Shown: piece by piece, positions 45,894 through 53,934 of the stretch
Layout of the letters: each line of letters begins with the position of its first letter
Numbering within the stretch: position 1 is the first letter of the stretch
Source: Kribbella pratensis
Lineage (GTDB): Bacteria; Actinomycetota; Actinomycetes; Propionibacteriales; Kribbellaceae
NCBI RefSeq assembly: GCF_004366075.1
Contig: NZ_SODU01000001.1
Span: forward strand, 682,001-746,000
Direction: 5' to 3'
DNA: 64,000 nt
Program-made: the position numbers and the translations under genes
Notes under the pieces: generated by a model
Databases searched by the model: none
What the model saw: only the letters and a program-made list of their open reading frames with translations
What the model was told of the DNA's origin: nothing

Positions 45894-48209
45894 TCAGTGG
45901 TTGGCGCGGGCCGCGAGCAAGGTGAGGTCGCCTACGACGGCGATCGATTCGACGCCGTGGTCGGTCGACGCGACTCCCGGGACGCGAGGCAGGTCGACGC
46001 GGATCTTTGCCAGGGTCTCGGTCGGGGTCCAGGAGCCGGTTGTGAGGTCGACGTAGAAGGTCGCGTAGCCGGATGTCAGCGTGGCCACCTGCAGACTGGC
46101 TCGTCGCTCGGCGTCCTGCACCGGATACTCCTTGGTCGTGTGGAAGACGGCGACATTCGTGCCGATGGTGGGATTCTTGATCTTGACCTCCACCGTGCCG
46201 AGCCTCGCAAGACCCAGGCCGAGCTCACCCACGTCGGGTGTGGTCAACCGCGGCGCCGCCTCCTGGGTGTCGGTCACGTCGTACGTGAGCTTGCCGTCGC
46301 TGATCTGTGGACTGCTCATGTAGTTGCGGGTCAGGGTCGCGAGCTCCGCGTCGGTGTCCCAGCGGACAGCGCCGCTCAGCCGCGGATCCGGCGACAGAAG
46401 TACGTAGTCGATCGCGCCGTCGACGATGCCGTCGTCGCCGGAGGCCGCTTGATCAGGCGGGTCGATGCGAAGCTGAATCGCGGTGCCGGTCCAGCTGGGC
46501 ACGGTTGCCAGGTCGGCGACGTACTCGACGAAGCCGGCGGTTGTCGGACGCACGGTAAAGGTCACTTTCTTCGACTCTGTCCAGGTCGGATCCGCGGCGG
46601 TCCGGAAGTAGACCTGGCCGTAGGTTCCCGTGGTGGCGTTGCGCAAGCCGATCTTCACGTACCTCAGCCGGCCCGCGTCGAGCGTGAGGTCCAGCGCGCT
46701 CACGATGCGCGCGTCCGGTCCGGACAACCGGTACTCCAGCACGTCGCCGGGCGCGGACACGGTCGCGTTGAAGCCCGCGGTCCAGCCGTCGAGGGACGTG
46801 TCGAAGTCCCAGAGGTGATGGTTCTCGCCGGGCGCGCCCAGCGCCTGCGTCGTGGAGGATCCGCGATAGATCGGTGCCGCACCGGTGTTGTTGATGTACT
46901 CCGGCGCAGTGAAGTCGCCGGTGATCGTGCCGACGTTGACGTTGCGCGAGCCGGCGAGGATCGAGACTGGCGTGCGTACGGAGATACCGGTGGTGTCGTG
47001 AACCGTCAGGCCCGTCACAGTGACGCCGTTGGCCTTGTTCAACGAACGGCCGACTTCCACCAGGTTGACCGGCGTGGCCGATGTGACGACGGCATCGTTG
47101 CCGGAGACGACGATGTCGCGGCCCAGTTCGGCCCGGACGATCGGCGTCGTGACGCCGAGGAAGTGATTGCCGATGATTCGGAAGTTCTCTGCGGACTCGT
47201 CGGTGGCGGTAGGGACGATGTCGCCGCCGATCTCGGTCACCGGGCGCTGGAAGACGTTCTCGAAGATGTTGTTCTCGACCCGGACGTGGTTGGCGATCGG
47301 GCCCTCGCCACCCTTGGTCGCCACCGTGGTGATGCGCATCGCCTGGGGGACATCGACGAATGTGTTCCCTGTGATGAGGCCCGGTCCGTCGGGCAGGATG
47401 CCCCGGCCGCGGTGGTTTTCGAAACGGTTGCCGCGGATCGTCACTTGGTCGAAGACCGCAGCTGTGTCCAGGAACAGGTCCCCGTTCTGCATTCCGGCGA
47501 TCGGCGTCACGAACTCAACGACGTTGCCGTTGACCTTCTTGACGGTCGCGGTGCCGCGCCGGGCACGGGTCAGCACGTCGTAGATCTCGACGACGTCGTT
47601 CACCTCGACGATCTGCGGGGACTTGATCCAGACCTTCGTGTCGGGTAGATCCCCGGGCCCCGTGCAACCCGTATCCGTAGCGGTACAGGAGGTCTTGATG
47701 CCGTCCGACGTACGGCTGGTGTAGTGGATGGCGTCGTCACCGCTGCGGGCGAACTTGGAGTTCTCGATCCGCAGCGTCCCCTTGCTGTAGCCGGAGAGGT
47801 GTACGGCGTCGCGAGTGGAGCTGAGCAGGCGGCCGTCGCCGGGGACGGATCTGTAGTTGCGCAGCGTCAGGTTCTCGATGCCACCCGACCACAGGCCCAT
47901 GAATCCGGACGCGTTGTTCACGACGTCCTGCACTGTGACGGACTGGGCGTTCAAGAAGCGGAACGAGATGGCCGTCCCCACGGCCGTGGCGAAAGCGATC
48001 CGCTGACCGGAGAAGAACTCGTTCCTCGAGTTGTTGTAGTAGTACAACCGCCATGTCCGGTCAGTCGCCGACAGTTGCGTTCGCCAAGGCGACACGGACG
48101 TGCTGGGAGTGAAGTAGCCGACCGTCAGCCGATGCTGCCGATCTTCCGGGAATCCAATCGTCTGCCGCCGATTGACCTCTGTCAGGACGGACGGAGGAAG
48201 GCTTCGCAC
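45894..48209 (-). CDS. Right-handed beta-helix protein, probably 5'-truncated
   Basis: The 771-residue frame has many parallel beta-helix coils (VQDVVNNASGFMGLWSGGIE, NSKFARSGDDAIHYTSRTSD, VTIRGNRFENHRGRGILPDG, NHVRVENNIFENVFQRPVTE), then two carbohydrate-binding-like beta domains (DGWTAGFNATVSAPGDVLEY). Such proteins are usually secreted polysaccharide lyases or hydrolases. Here no signal peptide exists, the GTG at 48209 has no ribosome site, and the frame continues upstream to a stop at 48275, just before the tRNA-like repeat B at 48293. The original N-terminus was probably lost by recombination at that point. Confidence 0.75.
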   Translation of the reverse strand: MRSLPPSVLTEVNRRQTIGFPEDRQHRLTVGYFTPSTSVSPWRTQLSATDRTWRLYYYNNSRNEFFSGQRIAFATAVGTAISFRFLNAQSVTVQDVVNNASGFMGLWSGGIENLTLRNYRSVPGDGRLLSSTRDAVHLSGYSKGTLRIENSKFARSGDDAIHYTSRTSDGIKTSCTATDTGCTGPGDLPDTKVWIKSPQIVEVNDVVEIYDVLTRARRGTATVKKVNGNVVEFVTPIAGMQNGDLFLDTAAVFDQVTIRGNRFENHRGRGILPDGPGLITGNTFVDVPQAMRITTVATKGGEGPIANHVRVENNIFENVFQRPVTEIGGDIVPTATDESAENFRIIGNHFLGVTTPIVRAELGRDIVVSGNDAVVTSATPVNLVEVGRSLNKANGVTVTGLTVHDTTGISVRTPVSILAGSRNVNVGTITGDFTAPEYINNTGAAPIYRGSSTTQALGAPGENHHLWDFDTSLDGWTAGFNATVSAPGDVLEYRLSGPDARIVSALDLTLDAGRLRYVKIGLRNATTGTYGQVYFRTAADPTWTESKKVTFTVRPTTAGFVEYVADLATVPSWTGTAIQLRIDPPDQAASGDDGIVDGAIDYVLLSPDPRLSGAVRWDTDAELATLTRNYMSSPQISDGKLTYDVTDTQEAAPRLTTPDVGELGLGLARLGTVEVKIKNPTIGTNVAVFHTTKEYPVQDAERRASLQVATLTSGYATFYVDLTTGSWTPTETLAKIRVDLPRVPGVASTDHGVESIAVVGDLTLLAARANH

Positions 48210-48292
48210 GCTCGCGATGGCAAAGTAGTGAGTAAATCGGGAGTTGGGGCCCGGAAGTTCATCGCTTCCGGGTTATATGGCCAGGTCGGAGA

Positions 48293-48390
48293 GCCGGTGA
48301 GGGGATTCGAACCCCTACCCCCCGCTTTACCAGGCCATACCTGTCATCGAACTGCACCATTACCCGCAAGTTGCCGTTGACCTGCTCACT
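48293..48390 (-). repeat. tRNA-3'-end-like repeat, copy B (possible attachment-site scar)
   Basis: 98 bp, 86 identical to copy A. Read on the minus strand: CTGGTAA (as in a Thr-GGT anticodon loop), then AGCGG, a perfect 5-bp T-stem around TTCGAAT and an acceptor-like CACCGGC. D-arm and 5' half are missing. It separates the truncated beta-helix gene from the STAND-transferase gene. Confidence 0.55.
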
Positions 48391-48581
48391 CTCCATTGGA
48401 GAGTTAGCAGTTGCTGGCGACTGTGCTCAGCATGTTTCATCCAATCCGGTGAGTAAAACGGTGAGTAGCGCGGGCACGAAGGGCATCTGCATGGACACCC
48501 TCGCCGCTCGCCGCTACCCGTCGATGGTTGTGCAGAAGTCCAACGGGTCACACGCAGGTTTGGCGAGACGGCGAGGACGGG

Positions 48582-51500
48582 CTAGTAGGCGCCGTCGTTG
48601 CCGATGACGGCTCGTAGCGTCTTCCACATGATCAAGAGATCGAGCACGAGCGACCAGTTGTCGACATAGCGCAGGTCCAGGTTGACCGACTCTTCCCAAC
48701 TCAGATCGCTGCGCCCACTCACCTGCCAAAGCCCAGTCAGACCCGGCTTGACGAGCAGCCGCCGGTTGACGTCGGTACCGTAGATCGCGGCCTCCTCTGG
48801 GCGAGGTGGACGCGGGCCGACCATCGACATCTCGCCGCGGAGCACGTTGAGCAGCTGCGGCAACTCGTCTATTGAATACCTCCGCAGCACTCGACCGACT
48901 AATGTGATTCGTGGATCTTCACGGAGCTTGAAAAGCACCGAGTTTTCGCTGGGTGCGTGATCCCTTCCAAGCCGTCGACCGGCGTCGACATACATGGTTC
49001 GGAACTTCACCATAGAGAAGGCTTGGCCAGCGAATCCAATTCGCGTGTCCCGATAGAATGTGGGGCCCCTACTGCTGAAACGAACCACAAGGGCCACGAC
49101 GAGAATTAGGGGTAGCAGAACGACAAGCATCAGAGCTGCAACGATCCTGTCGAACACACTCTTCAGAAACAGCGGCCCACCGCTGACCGACGGGCGTTCC
49201 AGATGAAGGAGCGACATCCCAGCAACTGGCCGGATGGAGATGCGCGGACCTGCGACCTCAACTATGCCCGGCGAGACGATCAGCTCGACACCCCGCTGTT
49301 CCAGGGCCCATGAAATCCGACGCAATGACTGTGCGCCGAGCTCGGGATCTGCTGCAACAACGACAACCTCCGCTGCGCATCGATCAACTGCCGCGATGAC
49401 ATCCGAGTCATCATCCCCCCGTGATCCTGATAGGCCCGCAAGCGAGCGCCGCGACGCAGGCTCCCCGCGTGGGTGGCAAGCAGCCACGACAAGGTAGCCG
49501 TCGGCGGGCCGAGCCTCTAGGTATCGACGAAGAAGCGTCACCTGACTCTCGTGTCCTACGACAAGCACGCGGCGCATGCGACGACCCTGGTACCGCCTCC
49601 GGCTCAGGTCGAGGTGCAGCGAGTATCGCAGTATCAATGACATGAACATCATTGCCGGCACCGACAACTCTACGAAGCCGTGGGCGACGTCGCTTCGGGA
49701 CGTGTACGCAGTGACCGCCAGGATCGCAAGGACACCAACACCTGCTAGGAGTACCGAGCGGAACTCCTCGGGCCCCGTGCCAAAGAGTCTGGATTGATAG
49801 CCTTTGGCTACCCCAATGGCTGCGACCCAGATGAGCGGCAAGAGGCCTGCAACGAGTAGGCGCACCGCATACGGCTGGGGGCTCAGCTGCACGATGAACG
49901 GGATACAAACGCCGATAAGCGCGGCTATCAGATCACCGCCCAGCGCCGTCCATCGATAGATGCTGATCCACCTAGGCTCGACGCGACGCCGAGATAGCGG
50001 AACAACGGCTGGGACCTCCTCCGGGACGACCCAAATTGGTCGCTCGCGGGCAGGTATCTCCTGCGATTTCGTCTGTTCTCCTTCGGGCGCCAGGAGTGTT
50101 GCGAGGCGGGCGACAGTCCGCATCGTAGCGGGATGATCCTCGCCAAGAATCCGCTCCTGGATCGGCAACAGTTGCCGGTAGAGGTCGCTGGCAGCATCCG
50201 ATTCGCCCATCTGCGCGGTGAAGTAGGCCAGGTTCGCGCGGCAGGTCAGCGTCTCCGGATGCTCCTCACCCAACACACGCCCAAACGTCGGCACCAACAC
50301 GGCGAATCGATCGCGAGCGTCACCCGGCTCGCCAGCCCTTCCAACATAGTCAGCGAGGTTCGCGCGGCAGGTCAGCGTCTCCGGATGCTCCTCACCCAAC
50401 ACACGCCCGAATATCGGCACTAACACAGTGAACTGATCGAGCGCAGCCTGGATCTCGCCACCCTGTCCGAGCAGTTCTGCGACCTTCGCCCTTGCCGAGA
50501 GCAGGACTGCGGATTTCGAGTCCAACGCAGCGATGGCGCTTTCGATGGTCCGCGCTTGGGTAAGCGACGCGCTGGCGAGGCCTGTCGCGGCCAGGTAGTC
50601 GGTTGCGCGTAGCGCGGCACGTGCGGCATGCGTCAGACTTTGCATCTCGATCGATTCGCTCCGCGTTAGCTCCATGAGAACGTGCATCGTGTGAGGTGCC
50701 AGGGCTTGCCAGGTGGGCCAGGCCGAGCGCTCCGATACTTGATGGTCCATACGACCGGTCGCTAGGTCCAGCAATTTGGATGCGATCCGCAGCAACTCAC
50801 CAGTTTGCTGTTCGCGATCAATTGCGTGGAGGTTCGCATCTCTAAGCAGCGGATGCAGTCGGAGCGTGCTGACCGACCAGGCTGGCTGGGAGTCGCGAGT
50901 GTCGGACGAGAGCTCAAGCAGGCTCTGCCCCGACAGCGCTTGCAGTAGACCCCTCAACTTCTGAACATCGATGTCCTTGAACAAGGACGACTCCCACATT
51001 GCAGCGGGATCCAGGATCAGGAAGTAAGGAAGCGGCGCGTCCGCAAGCACTGATAGGAGCCTCAGCAAGATGCGCGCGTTCGTGTACCCACGATCCTCCA
51101 ACTGTCTGATCGACAGTGCGAAGGCCCTGTTCATGACCCCGCGCGCTGCAGGGTTGGCGAGGGGCTCCGAGTCGAGGGCGGCTCGATAGCCGGCAAACGT
51201 AGTGATTCCCCCAGGAAGCGGCACACTGATGGCCTCTGAGAGGTGCCGACCGACGACTGTTAGGGCGAGCGGGAGTCCACCAAGTCGTTCGGACAATGCC
51301 GCAGCCTCCTCATGGCTACCAGCGCTGTCTCCAGCGGCCCGGAGCAGCAATCGCGCACCCACGCCAGGCGGCAGCTCCTCGATTTCTTCAAGCTGAGTCC
51401 AGCTGCTCCAGACATGCGGCCGACGATCACGCGTCGTCACCAGCACCGCGCCCCTACGGCTCATTACAGGACGAAGCCATCCTCGCCCTCCGGCCGGAAG

Positions 51501-52232
51501 CTCCCCCGGAGGAGCGAGTGCGTCTATGTCATCCGCGTTGTCGATCACCAGCATCCAGGGACTGCCCCGGTAGGCGTTCAGGAGGCGCCACAGGACGTCC
51601 GGTGCGTCGGTCGTCCATTGGCGGTCCAGATCATGCGCGGGGACATCCAACTCTCCAGCGAGCAGTTGGGCCAACTGTCGCAAACCGGTCTGTAGTCCTG
51701 CCTCGTCAGCGGCCGATATCCACCACACCTGTACGCCCCGCTGCGTGACTCGGTTCGCTACCCGCAACGCGATCGCGGTCTTGCCACAGCCAGGCATTCC
51801 GCTGAGGACACGTGTCCTCGGCCCAGCTCGATTTCTCCATGAATAGAGATCCACTAGGGCTTCCAGCAGGTAGTCGCGACCGTAGACCGGAGCCGCCGTC
51901 GTAACGTCTGGAGGCCTCAACGAGTTGAACCCAGGTGCCGCAGCCGCTGAGTGACCGGTCGACAATTCATGAGCGAGCGCGCGGCTCTGGCGCGCTTGGA
52001 GGATCGGAACGACGATCGCCACAACCAATGATGCGAAGCCTACTGCCAGTCCGTACGGACTGCTCAGCTGATCACGGGTGGATACATCTGCGCCGAAATA
52101 GGTGCCTACTGCCGGGGCCCACCACCTGGAAGAAATCGCGACCACGCCCAGGGCAGCGAACACCAACCAGATCCAGCGCGCACGGATGCCGTAGGCACGC
52201 TTCCACACCGCTGTCAGCTCAGACACCCCCAC
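48582..52232 (-). CDS. STAND/NB-ARC ATPase with TPRs fused to a polyprenyl-phosphate sugar-1-phosphate transferase
   Basis: One uninterrupted frame of 1,216 residues. Residues 20-38 and 61-80 are membrane helices. NB-ARC follows: Walker A SGMPGCGKTAIAL (144-156), Walker B WMLVIDNADDID (226-237), GAVLVTTRDR (261-270) and GLPLALTVVG (319-328). TPRs lie at about 575-715 (GRVLGEEHPETLTCRANLA twice, then ERILGEDHPATMRTVARLA). Four membrane helices (about 762-872) follow, then a nucleotide-fold domain (RRVLVVGHESQVTLLRRYLE, 887-906) and a bacterial sugar transferase: SVFDRIVAALMLVVLLPLI, TRIGFAGQAFSMVKFRTMYV, the catalytic Asp-Glu in YSIDELPQLLNVLRGEMSMV and KPGLTGLWQVSGRSDLSWEE. The C-terminal half alone equals a whole WbaP/CpsE/WcaJ-type enzyme, which transfers sugar-1-P to undecaprenyl phosphate. 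The start is GTG 52232, with a weak ribosome site. No other exopolysaccharide genes are nearby. Confidence 0.9.
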   Translation of the reverse strand: MGVSELTAVWKRAYGIRARWIWLVFAALGVVAISSRWWAPAVGTYFGADVSTRDQLSSPYGLAVGFASLVVAIVVPILQARQSRALAHELSTGHSAAAAPGFNSLRPPDVTTAAPVYGRDYLLEALVDLYSWRNRAGPRTRVLSGMPGCGKTAIALRVANRVTQRGVQVWWISAADEAGLQTGLRQLAQLLAGELDVPAHDLDRQWTTDAPDVLWRLLNAYRGSPWMLVIDNADDIDALAPPGELPAGGRGWLRPVMSRRGAVLVTTRDRRPHVWSSWTQLEEIEELPPGVGARLLLRAAGDSAGSHEEAAALSERLGGLPLALTVVGRHLSEAISVPLPGGITTFAGYRAALDSEPLANPAARGVMNRAFALSIRQLEDRGYTNARILLRLLSVLADAPLPYFLILDPAAMWESSLFKDIDVQKLRGLLQALSGQSLLELSSDTRDSQPAWSVSTLRLHPLLRDANLHAIDREQQTGELLRIASKLLDLATGRMDHQVSERSAWPTWQALAPHTMHVLMELTRSESIEMQSLTHAARAALRATDYLAATGLASASLTQARTIESAIAALDSKSAVLLSARAKVAELLGQGGEIQAALDQFTVLVPIFGRVLGEEHPETLTCRANLADYVGRAGEPGDARDRFAVLVPTFGRVLGEEHPETLTCRANLAYFTAQMGESDAASDLYRQLLPIQERILGEDHPATMRTVARLATLLAPEGEQTKSQEIPARERPIWVVPEEVPAVVPLSRRRVEPRWISIYRWTALGGDLIAALIGVCIPFIVQLSPQPYAVRLLVAGLLPLIWVAAIGVAKGYQSRLFGTGPEEFRSVLLAGVGVLAILAVTAYTSRSDVAHGFVELSVPAMMFMSLILRYSLHLDLSRRRYQGRRMRRVLVVGHESQVTLLRRYLEARPADGYLVVAACHPRGEPASRRSLAGLSGSRGDDDSDVIAAVDRCAAEVVVVAADPELGAQSLRRISWALEQRGVELIVSPGIVEVAGPRISIRPVAGMSLLHLERPSVSGGPLFLKSVFDRIVAALMLVVLLPLILVVALVVRFSSRGPTFYRDTRIGFAGQAFSMVKFRTMYVDAGRRLGRDHAPSENSVLFKLREDPRITLVGRVLRRYSIDELPQLLNVLRGEMSMVGPRPPRPEEAAIYGTDVNRRLLVKPGLTGLWQVSGRSDLSWEESVNLDLRYVDNWSLVLDLLIMWKTLRAVIGNDGAY
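50230..50408. repeat. Internal 126-bp tandem unit encoding TPRs
   Basis: A 53-bp stretch (50230-50282) is repeated exactly at 50356-50408, an offset of 126 bp, equal to 42 codons. It encodes successive TPR units of the STAND protein, indicating recent duplication or gene conversion of one repeat. Confidence 0.85.
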
Positions 52233-52697
52233 CGCGTCGACCGACCTTGATTAGCCGACCAGAATTGCCTCCCACACCACCCCGGTGCCGGTATCTTGCC
52301 CGATCACCACCGCTCACGGTAGACGTGTTACAAAATGCGCGAGCCACGATCGTCAACATCGACGATCTGGACACGCCGCCTTGGTTGCTGCGTCCTGCGG
52401 CAACATCAGACGGATGGCTTGGCCGGGGCCATTCCCGGCATCGAGCCGATCCAGGTGTCAACGGCGCGCCACATCTGCCGAAAGACCCCCGCTCCTGCTG
52501 CCGCATCGAGGGATGCGGTCGTAACCACGGCCTGCGGATTGAAGGCTGCTCGACGGCATGAACGGCGCACAAGTCCTACCCAAGCCGGATCCTCAAGGCA
52601 GTTGGCGTTTCCATCGCGGTGAGACCTCTCCATTCATCCGGCCCTTCTAGGGACGCACGGACCTCGTGCACAGGCCACTTCGCGGCTGCGACAGCGG
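52233..52697. other. Intergenic region, no convincing gene
   Basis: 465 bp upstream of the STAND-transferase gene and downstream of the ABC ATPase gene. A 75-codon minus-strand frame (52406-52633) has no ribosome site or family match. The promoter of the STAND gene should lie near 52240-52330, but I could not pick boxes with confidence. Confidence 0.5.
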
Positions 52698-53780
52698 TCA
52701 CGGAGCGAGGCGATCTCCAGTCGACGTAGAAAAGACGTGCAGGGCTTTCGGGTCGGCGGCGAGCCGCAGACTGGTGCCCTTCTCACAACGTTGGCGGGCG
52801 TCTATCCGAGCGACGATCTCCAAGCCGATGTTCTCTGCCGTACCGTGCAGAAACGCCTCGGCCCCGAGTTCCTCCACCATGGCGACTCGCACTTGCAGGC
52901 CCAGCTCACCGTCCGAGACGATCCGGAGGTCCTCGGGCCGGATGCCCACGGTGATCGTCGTTTCATCCCCTGCTCTCGTCACCGCTTCACGCAAGATCGG
53001 GACCACATAGTCACCGAACCTGGCTCCGCCTTCGGTGATCTCGGCGTCGATCAAGTTCATCGCCGGAGATCCGATGAAGCCGGCCACGAACTTGTTCCTC
53101 GGATGGTCGTACAACGCGAGCGGGCTGTCGACCTGCTGCAACACGCCGTCGCGAAGGACAGCCACCCGGTCGCCCATCGTCATCGCCTCGATCTGGTCGT
53201 GGGTGACGTACACCGTGGTCACCCCGAGCCGGTGCTGCAGCTCAGCGATCTGCGTACGGGTCTGCACCCGCAGCTTGGCGTCCAGGTTCGACAGTGGCTC
53301 GTCCATCAGGAAGACCTGCGGATTACGGACGATCGCGCGGCCCATCGCGACCCGCTGCCGCTGACCACCGGACAGGGCCTTCGGCTTGCGTTCCAGATAG
53401 TCCTCCAGCCCGAGGAGCTTGGCCGCGTCGGCGATCCGCTTGGCCCGTTCCTCCTTGTGAACGCCTCGGATCTTGAGCGCGAAGCCCATGTTGTCCGCGA
53501 CCGACATGTGCGGGTAGAGAGCATAGTTCTGGAACACCATCGCGATGTCCCGATCTCTTGGCGGCACGTCGGTCACGTCACGCTCGCCGATGAAGATGGA
53601 ACCGGCGCTGACCTCGTCCAGCCCGGCAAGCATCCTCAGCGCCGTCGACTTTCCGGATCCCGATGGCCCGACAAGGACCATGAACTCGCCGTTCTCGATC
53701 TCCAGGTCGAGTTTGTCGACGGATGGCGCTTCGCTCCCCGGATAGATTCGGGTCGCGGACTTGAAAGACACAGAGGCCAT
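52698..53780 (-). CDS. Sugar ABC transporter ATPase, MsiK/UgpC/MalK type
   Basis: The 360-residue protein has Walker A VLVGPSGSGKSTALRMLAG, the Q-loop MVFQNYALYPHMSVADNMGF, LSGGQRQRVAMGRAIVRNPQ, Walker B VFLMDEPLSNLDAKLR and the H-loop TVYVTHDQIEAMTMGDRVAV. A C-terminal OB-like TOBE domain follows (about 240-360). The ATG at 53780 has AAAGGA seven bases upstream. No permeases or binding protein are adjacent, as for MsiK, a shared ATPase that energises several sugar importers. It is divergent from transaldolase. Confidence 0.93.
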   Translation of the reverse strand: MASVSFKSATRIYPGSEAPSVDKLDLEIENGEFMVLVGPSGSGKSTALRMLAGLDEVSAGSIFIGERDVTDVPPRDRDIAMVFQNYALYPHMSVADNMGFALKIRGVHKEERAKRIADAAKLLGLEDYLERKPKALSGGQRQRVAMGRAIVRNPQVFLMDEPLSNLDAKLRVQTRTQIAELQHRLGVTTVYVTHDQIEAMTMGDRVAVLRDGVLQQVDSPLALYDHPRNKFVAGFIGSPAMNLIDAEITEGGARFGDYVVPILREAVTRAGDETTITVGIRPEDLRIVSDGELGLQVRVAMVEELGAEAFLHGTAENIGLEIVARIDARQRCEKGTSLRLAADPKALHVFSTSTGDRLAP

Positions 53781-53870
53781 GGATGATCGTTCCTTTCGCC
53801 GGCAGTCGTTGGCGATCGAGGAGGAGAAGCCGAGCGGCCGCGCGGCTCGGCCCAAGGGTGTCGATCCGAG

Positions 53871-53912
53871 TTGCACAGGCGTTGCGGTGCAGATTCTGCA
53901 AGCCGGGTGCAA
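53871..53912. promoter_or_regulatory. Double nested TTGC/GCAA dyad between the ABC ATPase and transaldolase genes
   Basis: TTGC occurs at 53871 and 53882, and GCAA at 53898 and 53909. The outer and inner pairs share one centre (53891.5), with 11-bp spacing between half-sites on each side. This symmetry suits a pair of repressor dimers on one DNA face, as for LacI/ROK-type sugar regulators. It lies in the shared 154-bp divergent region. Confidence 0.5.
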
Positions 53913-53934
53913 TGAGGCCCGGCAGCTTGGCGAT

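Noticed and set aside
44358..47648. Plus-strand frame of 1,096 codons over the AI-2E and beta-helix genes
   Set aside because: Antisense to two well-supported genes, rich in Arg/Gln/His, no domain.
49960..50100. Internal start that would make a separate sugar transferase from the STAND gene
   Set aside because: A GGAGGAGG sequence exists there, but no in-frame ATG, GTG or TTG follows at a usable distance.
52406..52633. 75-codon minus-strand frame between the STAND and ABC genes
   Set aside because: No ribosome site, no recognised family, and a composition change along its length.
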